From Bacteroidales bacterium (lineage in GTDB: Bacteria; Bacteroidota; Bacteroidia; Bacteroidales; SMBSF77), in NCBI GenBank assembly GCA_021106655.1, contig JAIOTT010000159.1:1-10552 (forward strand): a stretch of DNA of 10,552 bases, in the 5' to 3' direction. Shown one piece after another: positions 1-7,318 of the stretch. The notes under the pieces are model-generated. The model saw only the letters and a list, made by a program, of their open reading frames with translations. It was not told the DNA's origin and made no database searches. The number at the start of each line of letters is the position of its first letter. The stretch's first letter is position 1. A program made the translations under genes and the position numbers.

Positions 1-2
1 CT

Positions 3-1652
3 AATTATGTTAAGGTGGCAGTTGATATCACTGAGCATAAAAAAGCTGAAAAAAAATTAAAGAAAAGCGAAGAAAAACTCAGAAATATTTTAGATAACAG
101 TACAAATTTATTTTATTCTCATACATCAGAAAATATAAACATATATCAAAGTCCACAGGTAAAAAAAATTCTTGGATATGAAACCGAAGATGTAATGATA
201 AAATGGAGAGGACTGGTCTCGGACAATCCCGTTAATAAAATTGGTTTTGAACATACAGAAAAGGCAATCAGGACAGGCAAGCCACAGCCAACTTATGAAC
301 TCGAATTAGTACATAAAACCGGTAGAAAAGTGTGGGTTGAAGTTCGTGAAGCACCTGTAGTTGAGAAAGGTAAAGCAAAGACAATAGTAGGTGCTTTAAC
401 TGATATTACCAAACGTAAACGGGCAGAACATATCAGGCAAGCCTTGTATAATATTTCAAATGCTGCAACGACGAGTAGTAATCTTAATGAATTAATCAAA
501 TTAATTCACAAGCAATTAGGATATCTCATTGATACAACCAACTTCTACATAGCATTATATGATGAAAAATCAGATTCGATAAATCTGCCGTATATTGCCG
601 ATCAAGGTGAAAAACTAACTTCTTTTCCCGCTGGGAAAACACTTACTGCCTATGTTATCAAAACAAAAAAACCATTATTGGCCACAGCTCATGTGATAAA
701 TAATCTGGAGGAATCAGGAGAAATTGAACTAATTGGCAAATTGTCAAGAATTTGGCTTGGTGTTCCACTTAAAGTTGAAGGAAAGGTTATTGGTGTTTTG
801 GTTGTTCAGAGTTATGATGATGAAGATGCCTATAAGCAATCCGATCTGGAATTGCTGGAATTTGTGTCTGACCAGATAAGTGTTTCGATTGGCAGGAAAA
901 AAGCTGAGGAGGATATAAAATCTGCTTTGGGAAAAGCTAAGGAGTCTGACAGATTAAAGTCTGTATTTTTAGGTACTATGTCGCATGAATTCCGCACGCC
1001 TCTGAATACCGTTATTGGTTTTTCTGAAATAATTGATAAAGATACACCTAAAGAGGAGGTTTTGGATTTTGTTGAAACTATAAATAATAGTGGCAAACAT
1101 TTATTGGGACTAGTTGAGGATATTTTTGATATTTCACTTATAGAAACAGGTGAAATAAAGATACTAAAAGAAGATTTTTTGATTGGTGCATTTATGCGTA
1201 ATCTTCAAAATTTCCTAAAATCAGAGCAGGGTCAGGCGGATAAAAAAAATATTGAAATTAGTTATAAAGCTCCTAAAGATGATAAGAATATTATGGCCTT
1301 TACCGATGGTCGAAGGCTGAATCAAATACTTATTAACCTGTTAAAAAATGCATTAAAATTTACAAACAAAGGATATATAGAGTATGGATATGCTCCGGAA
1401 ATCATGGATGATCAATCGTGTTTAAAATTTTACGTTAAAGACACTGGCATTGGCATTTCTAAGGATAAGCAGAAGTATATCTTTGAAATTTTCCGTCAGG
1501 GTGATGATACTTATACCAGAAGATATGAAGGGATAGGAATTGGATTATCTGTATCAAAAAAACTAACTGAACTCTTAGGTGGAAAAATGTGGTTGGAGTC
1601 AGAAATAGGAAAAGGTTCGTGTTTCTATTTTACATTGCCTTTCGTCGGTTGA
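3..1652 (+). CDS. PAS/GAF sensor histidine kinase, 5'-truncated by window edge
   Basis: Cytoplasmic-type sensor kinase that should autophosphorylate on His and pass the phosphate to an unseen response regulator. A GTG at 15 could be taken as the start, but the frame is open to the window edge and the first residues (NYVKVAVDIT) read as the end of a PAS/PAC module, so the true start lies outside. Numbering from that GTG as residue 1: a PAS domain with its PAC tail at about 20-137, a GAF domain at about 140-295, a short linker helix, then HisKA with the H box around H324 (SHEFRTPLN) and HATPase_c with the N box near N441-N445, G1 at D476-G480 (DTGIG) and G2 at G506-G510 (GIGIGLS). All catalytic motifs are intact. 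No transmembrane segment appears in the visible part. Its last 28 bases overlap the convergent kinase gene. The PAS and GAF ligands cannot be told from the sequence. Confidence 0.93.
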   Translation, partial: NYVKVAVDITEHKKAEKKLKKSEEKLRNILDNSTNLFYSHTSENINIYQSPQVKKILGYETEDVMIKWRGLVSDNPVNKIGFEHTEKAIRTGKPQPTYELELVHKTGRKVWVEVREAPVVEKGKAKTIVGALTDITKRKRAEHIRQALYNISNAATTSSNLNELIKLIHKQLGYLIDTTNFYIALYDEKSDSINLPYIADQGEKLTSFPAGKTLTAYVIKTKKPLLATAHVINNLEESGEIELIGKLSRIWLGVPLKVEGKVIGVLVVQSYDDEDAYKQSDLELLEFVSDQISVSIGRKKAEEDIKSALGKAKESDRLKSVFLGTMSHEFRTPLNTVIGFSEIIDKDTPKEEVLDFVETINNSGKHLLGLVEDIFDISLIETGEIKILKEDFLIGAFMRNLQNFLKSEQGQADKKNIEISYKAPKDDKNIMAFTDGRRLNQILINLLKNALKFTNKGYIEYGYAPEIMDDQSCLKFYVKDTGIGISKDKQKYIFEIFRQGDDTYTRRYEGIGIGLSVSKKLTELLGGKMWLESEIGKGSCFYFTLPFVG

Positions 1653-3820
1653 AAAGATGTAAAGCTGAATGTGGATCCTTTTTCAGGAATGCTCTCAATC
1701 CAAACTTCTCCTCCGAGTCTTTTAACAAAATCTTTAATAAGTAATAAACCTAAGCCAGATCCACTTTCATTTTCAGTGCCTAAAGTAGTATGACTGATAT
1801 TATTTTTAATCAGATTATCTTTTAAGTCAGGCTCAATTCCTATGCCATTATCTTTAACAGAAATAACAAAGTGATCAGTTTTTTCAATACATCCAATCTC
1901 TATTTTACCTCCTTTAAAACTATATTTTATAGCGTTGTTTATTAAATTACGCAAAATAACCATCATCATGTTTGAGTCAGTATAAACCATAGTGCCGGGA
2001 ACAATAGTTTTTACGATTTTAATTTGTTTTGCTTTAGCCATAGATATCAACACATCTGTAGCCTCATCAATCATATCAGTTAGCGAAACTGAAATAAGTT
2101 TTATTTCAATATTATCTTGTTGCGATTTAGCCCAATTAAGCAGATTATCAACCAAATCATAAGCCTTTTCCGAACTGTTTAATAATTGTTTTGTGTAGTT
2201 TGGGAGATCCTCATAGTTACCTGATTCAACTTCTTGATCTAGTAGGGAAGAAAAACCAAGCAAGGAATTGAAGGGGCTCCTCAAATCATGAGCAATAATA
2301 GTAAAGAGTTTGTCTTTCGTATAGTTAGATTTCTTTAGCTCAAGCGATTTTTCCTCAATCGTTTTGTTTTTTTTCTGAAGCAGAATAAGCTGTTTTTTTC
2401 TATTAACTCTGTTAACAATGAATATAATAAATATCACTAATAATAATACTACGATAAATGATGATGCAATCATCACAAACTTCTGGCGTGTTATAATTAA
2501 TTTATTTATTTCGTTTTGCTTCTTTAATTGCAAATTCTCAAGATCTTTCTGCTCTAAATCATATTTTGCCTGGAGTTCATTTAGCAGCTGAACTTTTTCA
2601 ATATCGTACAAGCTATCTTTAACAGCTTCAATTAATTTATAATATTCAACAGCTTTTTTAAACTTGCCGGACTCTTCATATATTAGAGAAAGTTCCCCAT
2701 ATATATTTGCAATAACGTCAATCCGATTATAACTTTCCTCCAGCTTTAAAGCTTCAAGTAGGTATGTTTCAGCAGATTTATATTGTCTTAATTTCGCATA
2801 AGCTCTGCCAATACTCAAAAGGTTGAGTATTTCACCAGGAACATACTCTAACTCTTTGCATATATTAAGTGACTTTTCCAAATGTGTTAATGCAAGGTCA
2901 TACTTATCAATTTTAATGTAAAATGATCCCAGGTTATGGTTTGATTGTGCAATCTTAACCGTAAAACCAGATTCCTCAGATAAGTTTACAGCTTTTGTAT
3001 AGTAATAAATGGAGCTATCATAATCATCAAGTCTTTTGTAAGCCAAACCGAGATTGTTGTAATTGCTGCAAAGATTATAAATATTGCCGCTCTTTTGATT
3101 AAAATCTATCGCTTCCTTAAAGAACGTTATAGCTTTTTCAAAGTTCTTAATATTGAGGTTAATTTGTCCAATATTATCCAGAGCAACTGCGACTTTCTGA
3201 TACTGTTTTATCTTCTTGAATATGGCTAGTGCTCTCAAATAATAACTTAACGCTTTCTTATTATCATTAAGGTCAGAATAAACATTTGCTAAATTATTGT
3301 AATTTGCGCCTAGCATTGCTAACTTATCCGTACTACTACTTGTAATATCAATCATTTGTGTAACTAACTGATGATAATATATGGCTGAATCATACAAGTG
3401 CAATTCATAAAAACAAGTTCCTATGAAGTTATATGTAAATTGAATTCCTGATAAACTATCAACTTCTTTATACAAGCTAATACTGTATTTAAATTGATTG
3501 ATTGCCTCATTTAATTTTCCAGCTTGCCTTAAATATATACCATATGCCTGATGATATTCGCCGCTAAGAAAAGAATTGGAGCTTTCTCCCAATTTATTTT
3601 CAGCTTTCATTAGATAAAGGTGTGCTGAATCCAGATTAATTTCAGAATAATTAGTTCCAATTCTTACTAATAATCTAATCTCTGAATCAAGGTCTTTTGT
3701 ATAGGAAAGCTCGGCTTTAAGACTGTCGATTGCTCTGTTCTGAGCATTGCCTACATTAGTAAATAATAAAACTATTATTAAGGAAAGGAGTTGGATAAAT
3801 ATTATAGTTCTTTTATTCAA
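1625..3820 (-). CDS. TPR-repeat transmembrane sensor histidine kinase
   Basis: Complete 731-residue membrane kinase. An N-terminal signal peptide (about 1-26, ending near NAQ) leads to a periplasmic array of tetratricopeptide repeats at about 85-400, with recurring pairs such as NYNNLA.YSDL and NYNNLGLAYKRL. A coiled-coil segment (about 405-445) precedes one transmembrane helix at about 447-470 and a second coiled coil. HisKA carries H511 in IAHDLRSPFNSL; HATPase_c has the N box at 623-634, G1 at D657-G661 (DNGIG) and G2 at G687-G691 (GSGLG). The TPR-TM-kinase order is a common Bacteroidota design in which TPRs probably bind a protein or peptide partner. The start is TTG at 3820: no ATG or GTG lies between the upstream in-frame stop (3845-3847) and the signal peptide. 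There is no adjacent response regulator, so the partner and signal are unknown. Confidence 0.93.
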   Translation of the reverse strand: MNKRTIIFIQLLSLIIVLLFTNVGNAQNRAIDSLKAELSYTKDLDSEIRLLVRIGTNYSEINLDSAHLYLMKAENKLGESSNSFLSGEYHQAYGIYLRQAGKLNEAINQFKYSISLYKEVDSLSGIQFTYNFIGTCFYELHLYDSAIYYHQLVTQMIDITSSSTDKLAMLGANYNNLANVYSDLNDNKKALSYYLRALAIFKKIKQYQKVAVALDNIGQINLNIKNFEKAITFFKEAIDFNQKSGNIYNLCSNYNNLGLAYKRLDDYDSSIYYYTKAVNLSEESGFTVKIAQSNHNLGSFYIKIDKYDLALTHLEKSLNICKELEYVPGEILNLLSIGRAYAKLRQYKSAETYLLEALKLEESYNRIDVIANIYGELSLIYEESGKFKKAVEYYKLIEAVKDSLYDIEKVQLLNELQAKYDLEQKDLENLQLKKQNEINKLIITRQKFVMIASSFIVVLLLVIFIIFIVNRVNRKKQLILLQKKNKTIEEKSLELKKSNYTKDKLFTIIAHDLRSPFNSLLGFSSLLDQEVESGNYEDLPNYTKQLLNSSEKAYDLVDNLLNWAKSQQDNIEIKLISVSLTDMIDEATDVLISMAKAKQIKIVKTIVPGTMVYTDSNMMMVILRNLINNAIKYSFKGGKIEIGCIEKTDHFVISVKDNGIGIEPDLKDNLIKNNISHTTLGTENESGSGLGLLLIKDFVKRLGGEVWIESIPEKGSTFSFTSFQPTKGNVK

Positions 3821-3869
3821 TTGATTAAACTTATTACAAACAGTCTAAATGCATATGATAATCTGTTAG

Positions 3870-3877
3870 CAAAGATA
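3870..3877 (-). promoter_or_regulatory. Candidate Bacteroidota -7 element for the TPR kinase gene
   Basis: The minus strand reads TATCTTTG, an exact match to the Bacteroidota -7 consensus TAnnTTTG, about 50 bases upstream of the TTG start. A TTTG lies upstream (3889-3892) but only 11 bases away, shorter than the usual spacing of about 19, so it may not be the -33 element. The match is short and could be chance in AT-rich DNA. Confidence 0.35.
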
Positions 3878-4130
3878 AAATAAATTTTCAAAGTTGAAAT
3901 ACAGGAGATTAATCTAATTCATCACTCAAAATTTATTGTAAAATGAGATGTTGTGATATGTCATTCTTGTTAGTTTACCCGGCCTTGAGATTGTTTGAAA
4001 CGCTAACCTTACTTTCTACGTATAAAACACTTAATATTATTACTATCTGTTTAAAATCTGTATTGACAAGGAAAAAATATTAACTTTAATGGATATTTTA
4101 TGGCTTTATTATAATCAAAAAAAAGCACAT

Positions 4131-4138
4131 GATATTTG
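4131..4138 (+). promoter_or_regulatory. Candidate -7 element for the FISUMP lipoprotein genes
   Basis: GATATTTG matches TAnnTTTG at all but the first base and sits about 30 bases upstream of the ATG at 4170, a reasonable leader length. No good TTTG -33 element is seen at the expected distance, so this is weak support. Confidence 0.25.
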
Positions 4139-4169
4139 TCGTTTTACTAATTAAATAAACATAGCAACT

Positions 4170-4868
4170 ATGAAAAAGAAAAACAGAATTTTTATTTACT
4201 TATCCTTTGCCATGGGATTATTGATAATGCTTAGCTACAGTTGTAATAAGGATGAAGATAATGTCCCGGATCCGCCACCAACTATGACAGACGTGGAGGG
4301 TAATGTTTATAATATTGTAACCATAGGCACCCAAACGTGGATGGCAGAAAACCTGAAGGTAACTAAATACAACAATGACACAGTTATTCCTTTGGTTACA
4401 GGTACTACATGGGAAATTCTTACAACACCTGCTTATTGCTGGTACGATAATGATGAAGATACATACAAAGATACCTACGGTGCATTGTATAACTGGTACA
4501 CGGTGAATACAGGCATGTTATGCCCCACTGGCTGGCATGTACCCACCGATGTTGAATGGACAGAATTGATCGATTTTCTTGGAGGCGAAAATGTGGCAGG
4601 TGGTAAATTAAAAGAGATCGGGACAGACCATTGGGTCAGCCCTAATATAGGGGCAACTGATGAAAACGGCTTTACAGCCCTTCCGGGTGGCTACCGTAAT
4701 TTCGATGGAGTATTCTACAATATTGGTGAGAATGGTAACTGGTGGAGCTCTACCGAAGATGGTACGGGTGGGGCATGGTATCGTAAAATACAAAACAGTA
4801 TTACTGATGTAAGCAGGCTCAGCTATATGAAACAAAGGGGTTTTTCTATTCGCTGTGTGAAAGACTGA
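4170..4868 (+). CDS. FISUMP-domain lipoprotein, copy 1
   Basis: Predicted envelope lipoprotein of 232 residues. A lipoprotein signal peptide ends in LSYSC, with C25 as the lipidated residue, followed by acidic NKDEDN and a proline-rich linker. The rest is one Fibrobacter succinogenes major paralogous (FISUMP) domain, about 40-232, recognised by DVEGNVYNIVTIGTQTW, YGALYNWYTV, CPTGWHVPT, GFTALPGG, WWSSTE and the terminal GFSIRCVKD. These domains are abundant in Bacteroidota and Fibrobacteres; their function is not firmly known, and the fold is thought to be lectin-like. The ATG at 4170 is preceded by an A-rich leader without a Shine-Dalgarno sequence. The next gene is a paralogue starting 127 bases downstream, so the two are probably co-transcribed. 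No enzymatic motif and no C-terminal type IX sorting domain are visible. Confidence 0.9.
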   Translation: MKKKNRIFIYLSFAMGLLIMLSYSCNKDEDNVPDPPPTMTDVEGNVYNIVTIGTQTWMAENLKVTKYNNDTVIPLVTGTTWEILTTPAYCWYDNDEDTYKDTYGALYNWYTVNTGMLCPTGWHVPTDVEWTELIDFLGGENVAGGKLKEIGTDHWVSPNIGATDENGFTALPGGYRNFDGVFYNIGENGNWWSSTEDGTGGAWYRKIQNSITDVSRLSYMKQRGFSIRCVKD

Positions 4869-4877
4869 TGGAATACT

Positions 4878-4909
4878 CGAACAAACGAACAAACGAGCAT
4901 TCGAATGGC
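4878..4909. repeat. Octamer word array (four units)
   Basis: Four consecutive 8-base units beginning with CGA: CGAACAAA at 4878-4885, an exact second copy at 4886-4893, then two diverged units at 4894-4901 and 4902-4909. It lies just downstream of the first FISUMP stop codon. Confidence 0.7.
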
Positions 4910-4933
4910 GATTGAGAGTTTATTTCATAAATT

Positions 4934-4973
4934 TGCAAACCTTCGAACCTGTAAACCTTTGAACCATTGAACT
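4934..4973. repeat. Octamer word array (five units, consensus TTYGAACC)
   Basis: Five tandem 8-base units at 4934, 4942, 4950, 4958 and 4966, each ending in AACC or AACT, for example TTCGAACC and TTTGAACC. The array fills the gap between the two FISUMP genes. Its start overlaps a TAAATTTG (4928-4935) that matches the -7 consensus, so a second promoter here is possible but unproven. Confidence 0.8.
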
Positions 4974-4995
4974 CTGAGAAAAAATAACAGCAATC

Positions 4996-5700
4996 ATGAA
5001 AAAGAAAATCAGACTTTTCAGCCACTTATTCATTGCAATGGGATTATTGATATTGCTTACCTTTAGTTGTAATAAAGATGATGACAATAATGTTGCCCCC
5101 CCTCCTCCAACTGTAACCGACATAGATGGTAATGTTTACAATATAGTAACTATCGGCACGCAAACATGGCTGGTAGAAAACCTGAAAGTAACTAAATACA
5201 ACGATACAACAGACATACCTTTGGTTACAGGTAGTACAGCTTGGGAAAACCTGACAACTTCAGCTTATTGCTGGTATGAAAATAATGAAGCTGCACACAA
5301 AAATCCATACGGTGCATTGTATAACTGGTATACAGTGAATACATCTAATCTGTGCCCCACAGGCTGGCATGTTCCTACTAATCTTGAATGGATAATCCTT
5401 ACCGATTTTCTTGAAGGTGAAAGCCTGGCAGGTGGTATATTAAAAGAAACCGGCACAAGTCATTGGGCCAGTCCTAATACCGCTGCAACCAACGAAAGTG
5501 GCTTTACCGCCCTTCCAGGTGGAGCACGTTTCAGCTTTGGACCATTCAATTTTGTAGGAGATTATGGTTACTGGTGGAGTTCTTCCGAAAGCAATACTGC
5601 CGAAGCATGGGGACGGCGTATGGATTATGATAGCAGTCATGTGTTCAGAGATAGCTTCATTAAGCAAAGTGGTTTTTCTGTTCGATGCCTGAAAGATTAG
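4996..5700 (+). CDS. FISUMP-domain lipoprotein, copy 2 (tandem paralogue)
   Basis: Predicted lipoprotein of 234 residues with the same plan as its upstream neighbour: signal peptide ending LTFSC (lipidated C25), an acidic and proline-rich linker, and one FISUMP domain. By eye the two proteins are about two-thirds identical. Identity is highest over the middle (GNVYNIVTIGTQTW, YGALYNWYTVNT, LCPTGWHVPT, GFTALPGG) and falls to about 45% over the last 58 residues, where only WWSS, AW, KQ, GFS and RC anchors stay aligned. This indicates a tandem duplication followed by divergence of the C-terminal part, perhaps the ligand-facing face. Base differences include many silent third-position changes, so the copies are not recent. 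The ATG is preceded by an A-rich leader. The function is unknown, as for copy 1. Confidence 0.9.
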   Translation: MKKKIRLFSHLFIAMGLLILLTFSCNKDDDNNVAPPPPTVTDIDGNVYNIVTIGTQTWLVENLKVTKYNDTTDIPLVTGSTAWENLTTSAYCWYENNEAAHKNPYGALYNWYTVNTSNLCPTGWHVPTNLEWIILTDFLEGESLAGGILKETGTSHWASPNTAATNESGFTALPGGARFSFGPFNFVGDYGYWWSSSESNTAEAWGRRMDYDSSHVFRDSFIKQSGFSVRCLKD

Positions 5701-5783
5701 GGAGATTGACCGAATAATCGATTGACGTGCATTTGAACAATCGAATAGCAAATATTATATGAACCTGTTAACTTGCGGACACT

Positions 5784-5850
5784 AATTTCAAATTTCGAAT
5801 TTCATATTATCTCATTAGCATATTATCACATTATCAAATAGTCTCATATC
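5784..5850. repeat. Adjacent heptamer and octamer word arrays
   Basis: Three 7-base units (AATTTCA, AATTTCG, AATTTCA) at 5784-5804 run straight into six 8-base units at 5803-5850, the first and third being CATATTAT. The period changes from 7 to 8 within two bases. A weaker octamer pattern precedes it at about 5705-5745. The stretch lies between the second FISUMP gene and the peptidase gene. Confidence 0.75.
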
Positions 5851-5895
5851 ACATGCCGTAGATATTAGCTTTATTCAAAAAACAATTTTAGACTT

Positions 5896-6792
5896 ATGAT
5901 TTACATTGTTATACTTTTTTTTGTAGTTGCTCTCTTTTTGATCATAAGAAAACTGTGGACCAAAAATAGTTGGATTATACCGGATTCTCCCTTTTTACAG
6001 GAATGGAGGGTAATACTTGTCGAGAAAGTAGCCTTCTACAATACCTTATCCGATGAAGAAAAATTGCGATTTGAATTTAAAATTCAAGAATTTCTGTTGA
6101 ATCATCGAATAACAGGAATAAGTGTAAGCGTGAATATAACCGACAAACTACTGATAGCATCAAGTGCTGTAATTCCTATCTTCGAATTTCCTGAATGGAG
6201 ATATACCAACCTTCATGAAGTTTTACTTTATCCTGACATGTTCAATGAAAAATTCGAAACTGAAGGGGCGGGTAGGAGCATTCTTGGCATAGTTGGTACC
6301 GGATACATGGAAGGCAAAATGATTCTTTCAAAACCAGCCTTACATCATGGCTTTGCAAACGAATCTGATAAGAAAAATACAGCTATTCATGAATTTGTTC
6401 ATCTGATCGATAAGTTAGATGGTTCAATTGATGGAATACCATCATTATTAATGGAAAGACAGTATACTATTCCCTGGTTAGAACTTATAAATACAAAAAT
6501 TGAAGATATTTATGCTAAGAAGTCAGATATAAATCCATATGGAGGAACCAATCGGGTTGAATTCTTTGCTGTTGTCAGCGAATATTTTTTTGAAAAACCA
6601 AAATTACTTGCCAAAAATCACCCTGAGCTTTATAAGCTACTGGAGCAAATCTTTAATCAGTCCATGATTTCGAGAAATCTGAATAAAAAGAAACTAAGCG
6701 TAGGTAGAAACAGCCCTTGTCCTTGCGGTAGCGGAATGAAATTTAAAAAATGTTGTGGTCAGATACACTACACTAGTGCTGGTAAATCTTAG
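5896..6792 (+). CDS. mtfA: MtfA-family zinc peptidase with C-terminal SEC-C motif
   Basis: Predicted membrane-anchored zinc metallopeptidase of 298 residues. Residues 1-17 form a hydrophobic helix, so the protein is probably tethered by its N-terminus. The body matches the MtfA (DUF980) family: a zinc-binding HExxH at H165-H169 (AIHEFVHLID) and, downstream, NPYGGTNRVEFFAVVSEYFF, whose E229 fits the spacing expected of the third zinc ligand. In E. coli, MtfA is a cytosolic aminopeptidase-like enzyme that binds Mlc and affects glucose PTS regulation; that role need not hold here, since no Mlc or PTS gene is in view. After about residue 268 comes a SEC-C motif, CPCGSGMKFKKCCG, with C275, C277, C286 and C287 as a second zinc site, as in the tail of SecA. 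This makes the protein longer than plain MtfA. It is probably transcribed alone, with repeat arrays on both sides. Confidence 0.87.
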   Translation: MIYIVILFFVVALFLIIRKLWTKNSWIIPDSPFLQEWRVILVEKVAFYNTLSDEEKLRFEFKIQEFLLNHRITGISVSVNITDKLLIASSAVIPIFEFPEWRYTNLHEVLLYPDMFNEKFETEGAGRSILGIVGTGYMEGKMILSKPALHHGFANESDKKNTAIHEFVHLIDKLDGSIDGIPSLLMERQYTIPWLELINTKIEDIYAKKSDINPYGGTNRVEFFAVVSEYFFEKPKLLAKNHPELYKLLEQIFNQSMISRNLNKKKLSVGRNSPCPCGSGMKFKKCCGQIHYTSAGKS

Positions 6793-6813
6793 TTTCAGGT
6801 TTCAGGCTTCAGG
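6793..6813. repeat. Heptamer triplet after the peptidase stop codon
   Basis: Starting at the base after the stop codon, TTTCAGG occurs twice in tandem (6793-6799, 6800-6806), followed by CTTCAGG (6807-6813). The array touches the coding end directly. Confidence 0.75.
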
Positions 6814-6837
6814 TTTGAACAATTGTCAAATTATAAA

Positions 6838-6929
6838 TGCTACGAACTCGCAACCCGTAACTCGCTACTCGTAACCCGTGACCCGTAACTCGCAACCCGT
6901 GACGGTTTTAATCATTTTCAAATTTTCAA
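6838..6929. repeat. Composite array: nine heptamers then three octamers
   Basis: Eight clear 7-base units run from 6845 to 6900 without a phase slip, alternating AACTCGC, AACCCGT and close variants such as TACTCGT and GACCCGT; a ninth, weaker unit precedes at 6838. A short junction then leads to octamers at 6906, 6914 and 6922, the last two both ATTTTCAA. The junction segment 6891-6924 recurs at 8914-8947 with one mismatch. The pattern resembles the heptameric STRR sequences described in heterocystous cyanobacteria, but that is only an analogy. Confidence 0.88.
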
Positions 6930-6937
6930 ATCACTAC

Positions 6938-7130
6938 TGTCCGGTAAACTAAATAAAATGCATCATAGATTCTTCGCTTCACTTCGTTTCGCTCAGAATG
7001 ACAAGCGTTTATGTCTTTTAGGAGGTGTTGGTTGGCGGCGAAGCCGCCAACCAACACCTCCTCTCTTAATAAGTCTGAGAGACCCTGTCATTCTGAGCGA
7101 AGCGAAGAATCTGTTAACTTTAACCGGACA
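6938..7130. mobile_element. MITE-like element with nested inverted repeats
   Basis: The ends carry short inverted repeats: TGTCCGGT at 6938-6945 and its complement ACCGGACA at 7123-7130, with looser similarity extending inward. Inside, a 37-base left arm (6967-7003) matches the reverse complement of a 27-base right arm (7086-7112), except for a 10-base insertion in the left arm. The arms carry GCTCAGAATGACA and its complement, a repeat type seen in many bacterial genomes. At the centre is a perfect 20-bp stem. No protein is encoded. A 193-base palindromic unit without a transposase fits a MITE or REPIN-like element moved in trans. No clear target-site duplication was found, so the outer limits are uncertain. 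Confidence 0.55.
7020..7062. repeat. Perfect 20-bp hairpin with GAA loop
   Basis: The left arm at 7020-7039 is fully complementary to 7043-7062, leaving a 3-base GAA loop at 7040-7042. The stem is GC-rich in an AT-rich setting. No T-run follows on either strand, so it does not look like an ordinary intrinsic terminator. It is the core of the MITE-like element. Confidence 0.9.
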
Positions 7131-7136
7131 ACAATG

Positions 7137-7200
7137 ATTTTCAAATTAACACATTTTCAAATTATCTCATATCTTGTGTCTCACAATCTCATATCTACTT
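7137..7200. repeat. Octamer word array (eight units)
   Basis: Eight tandem 8-base units run from 7137 to 7200. ATTTTCAA occurs at 7137 and 7153, alternating with ATTAACAC and ATTATCTC, then drifting to units such as ATATCTTG and AATCTCAT. The segment 7137-7164 matches 8937-8964 with one mismatch. Confidence 0.8.
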
Positions 7201-7230
7201 CCCCACACAAAGAGTAAACAACCAATGCAA

Positions 7231-7272
7231 TTTTGCTAATTATTGCTTCAAGCTATATTTTTCTTATCTTTA
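7231..7272 (+). promoter_or_regulatory. Candidate promoter for the S74-domain protein
   Basis: Two overlapping Bacteroidota-type arrangements are visible. TTTG at 7232-7235 is followed after 18 bases by TATATTTT (7254-7261), and ATTG at 7242-7245 is followed after 19 bases by TATCTTTA (7265-7272). Each -7 box matches TAnnTTTG except at the last base. The leader to the ATG at 7319 would be about 40-55 bases. Confidence 0.4.
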
Positions 7273-7318
7273 TACCTTTTTTAAAAAATAAAATAGCTAT
7301 ACACTAAAAACCATCATT

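Larger units (their letters stand above)
3821..4169. other. Divergent intergenic region without gene
   Basis: This 349-base AT-rich stretch separates the minus-strand kinase from the plus-strand lipoproteins and should hold both promoters. No convincing open reading frame, RNA gene or strong hairpin is seen. Unlike the gaps further right, it shows none of the 7- or 8-base word arrays. Confidence 0.6.

Noticed and set aside
4740..5700. Diversity-generating retroelement acting on the lectin-like FISUMP C-termini
   Set aside because: No reverse transcriptase or template repeat is present, and the differences between the two copies are of all base types, including silent changes, rather than adenine-specific.
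4608..5751. Minus-strand open reading frames antisense to the FISUMP genes
   Set aside because: They mirror conserved FISUMP codons in two paralogous places and show no independent domain, start context or promoter.
7020..7062. Intrinsic terminator
   Set aside because: No T-run follows the stem on either strand, and it lies more than 200 bases from the nearest stop codon.
6838..7200. Possible CRISPR array
   Set aside because: The repeats are 7 or 8 bases long and contiguous, with no spacers and no cas genes in the window.
7011..7217. Open reading frame of 68 codons containing CHSERSEES
   Set aside because: It translates the palindromic element and the octamer array. SERSEES-type peptides are a typical by-product of the GAGCGAAGCGAAGAATC repeat, not a protein family.
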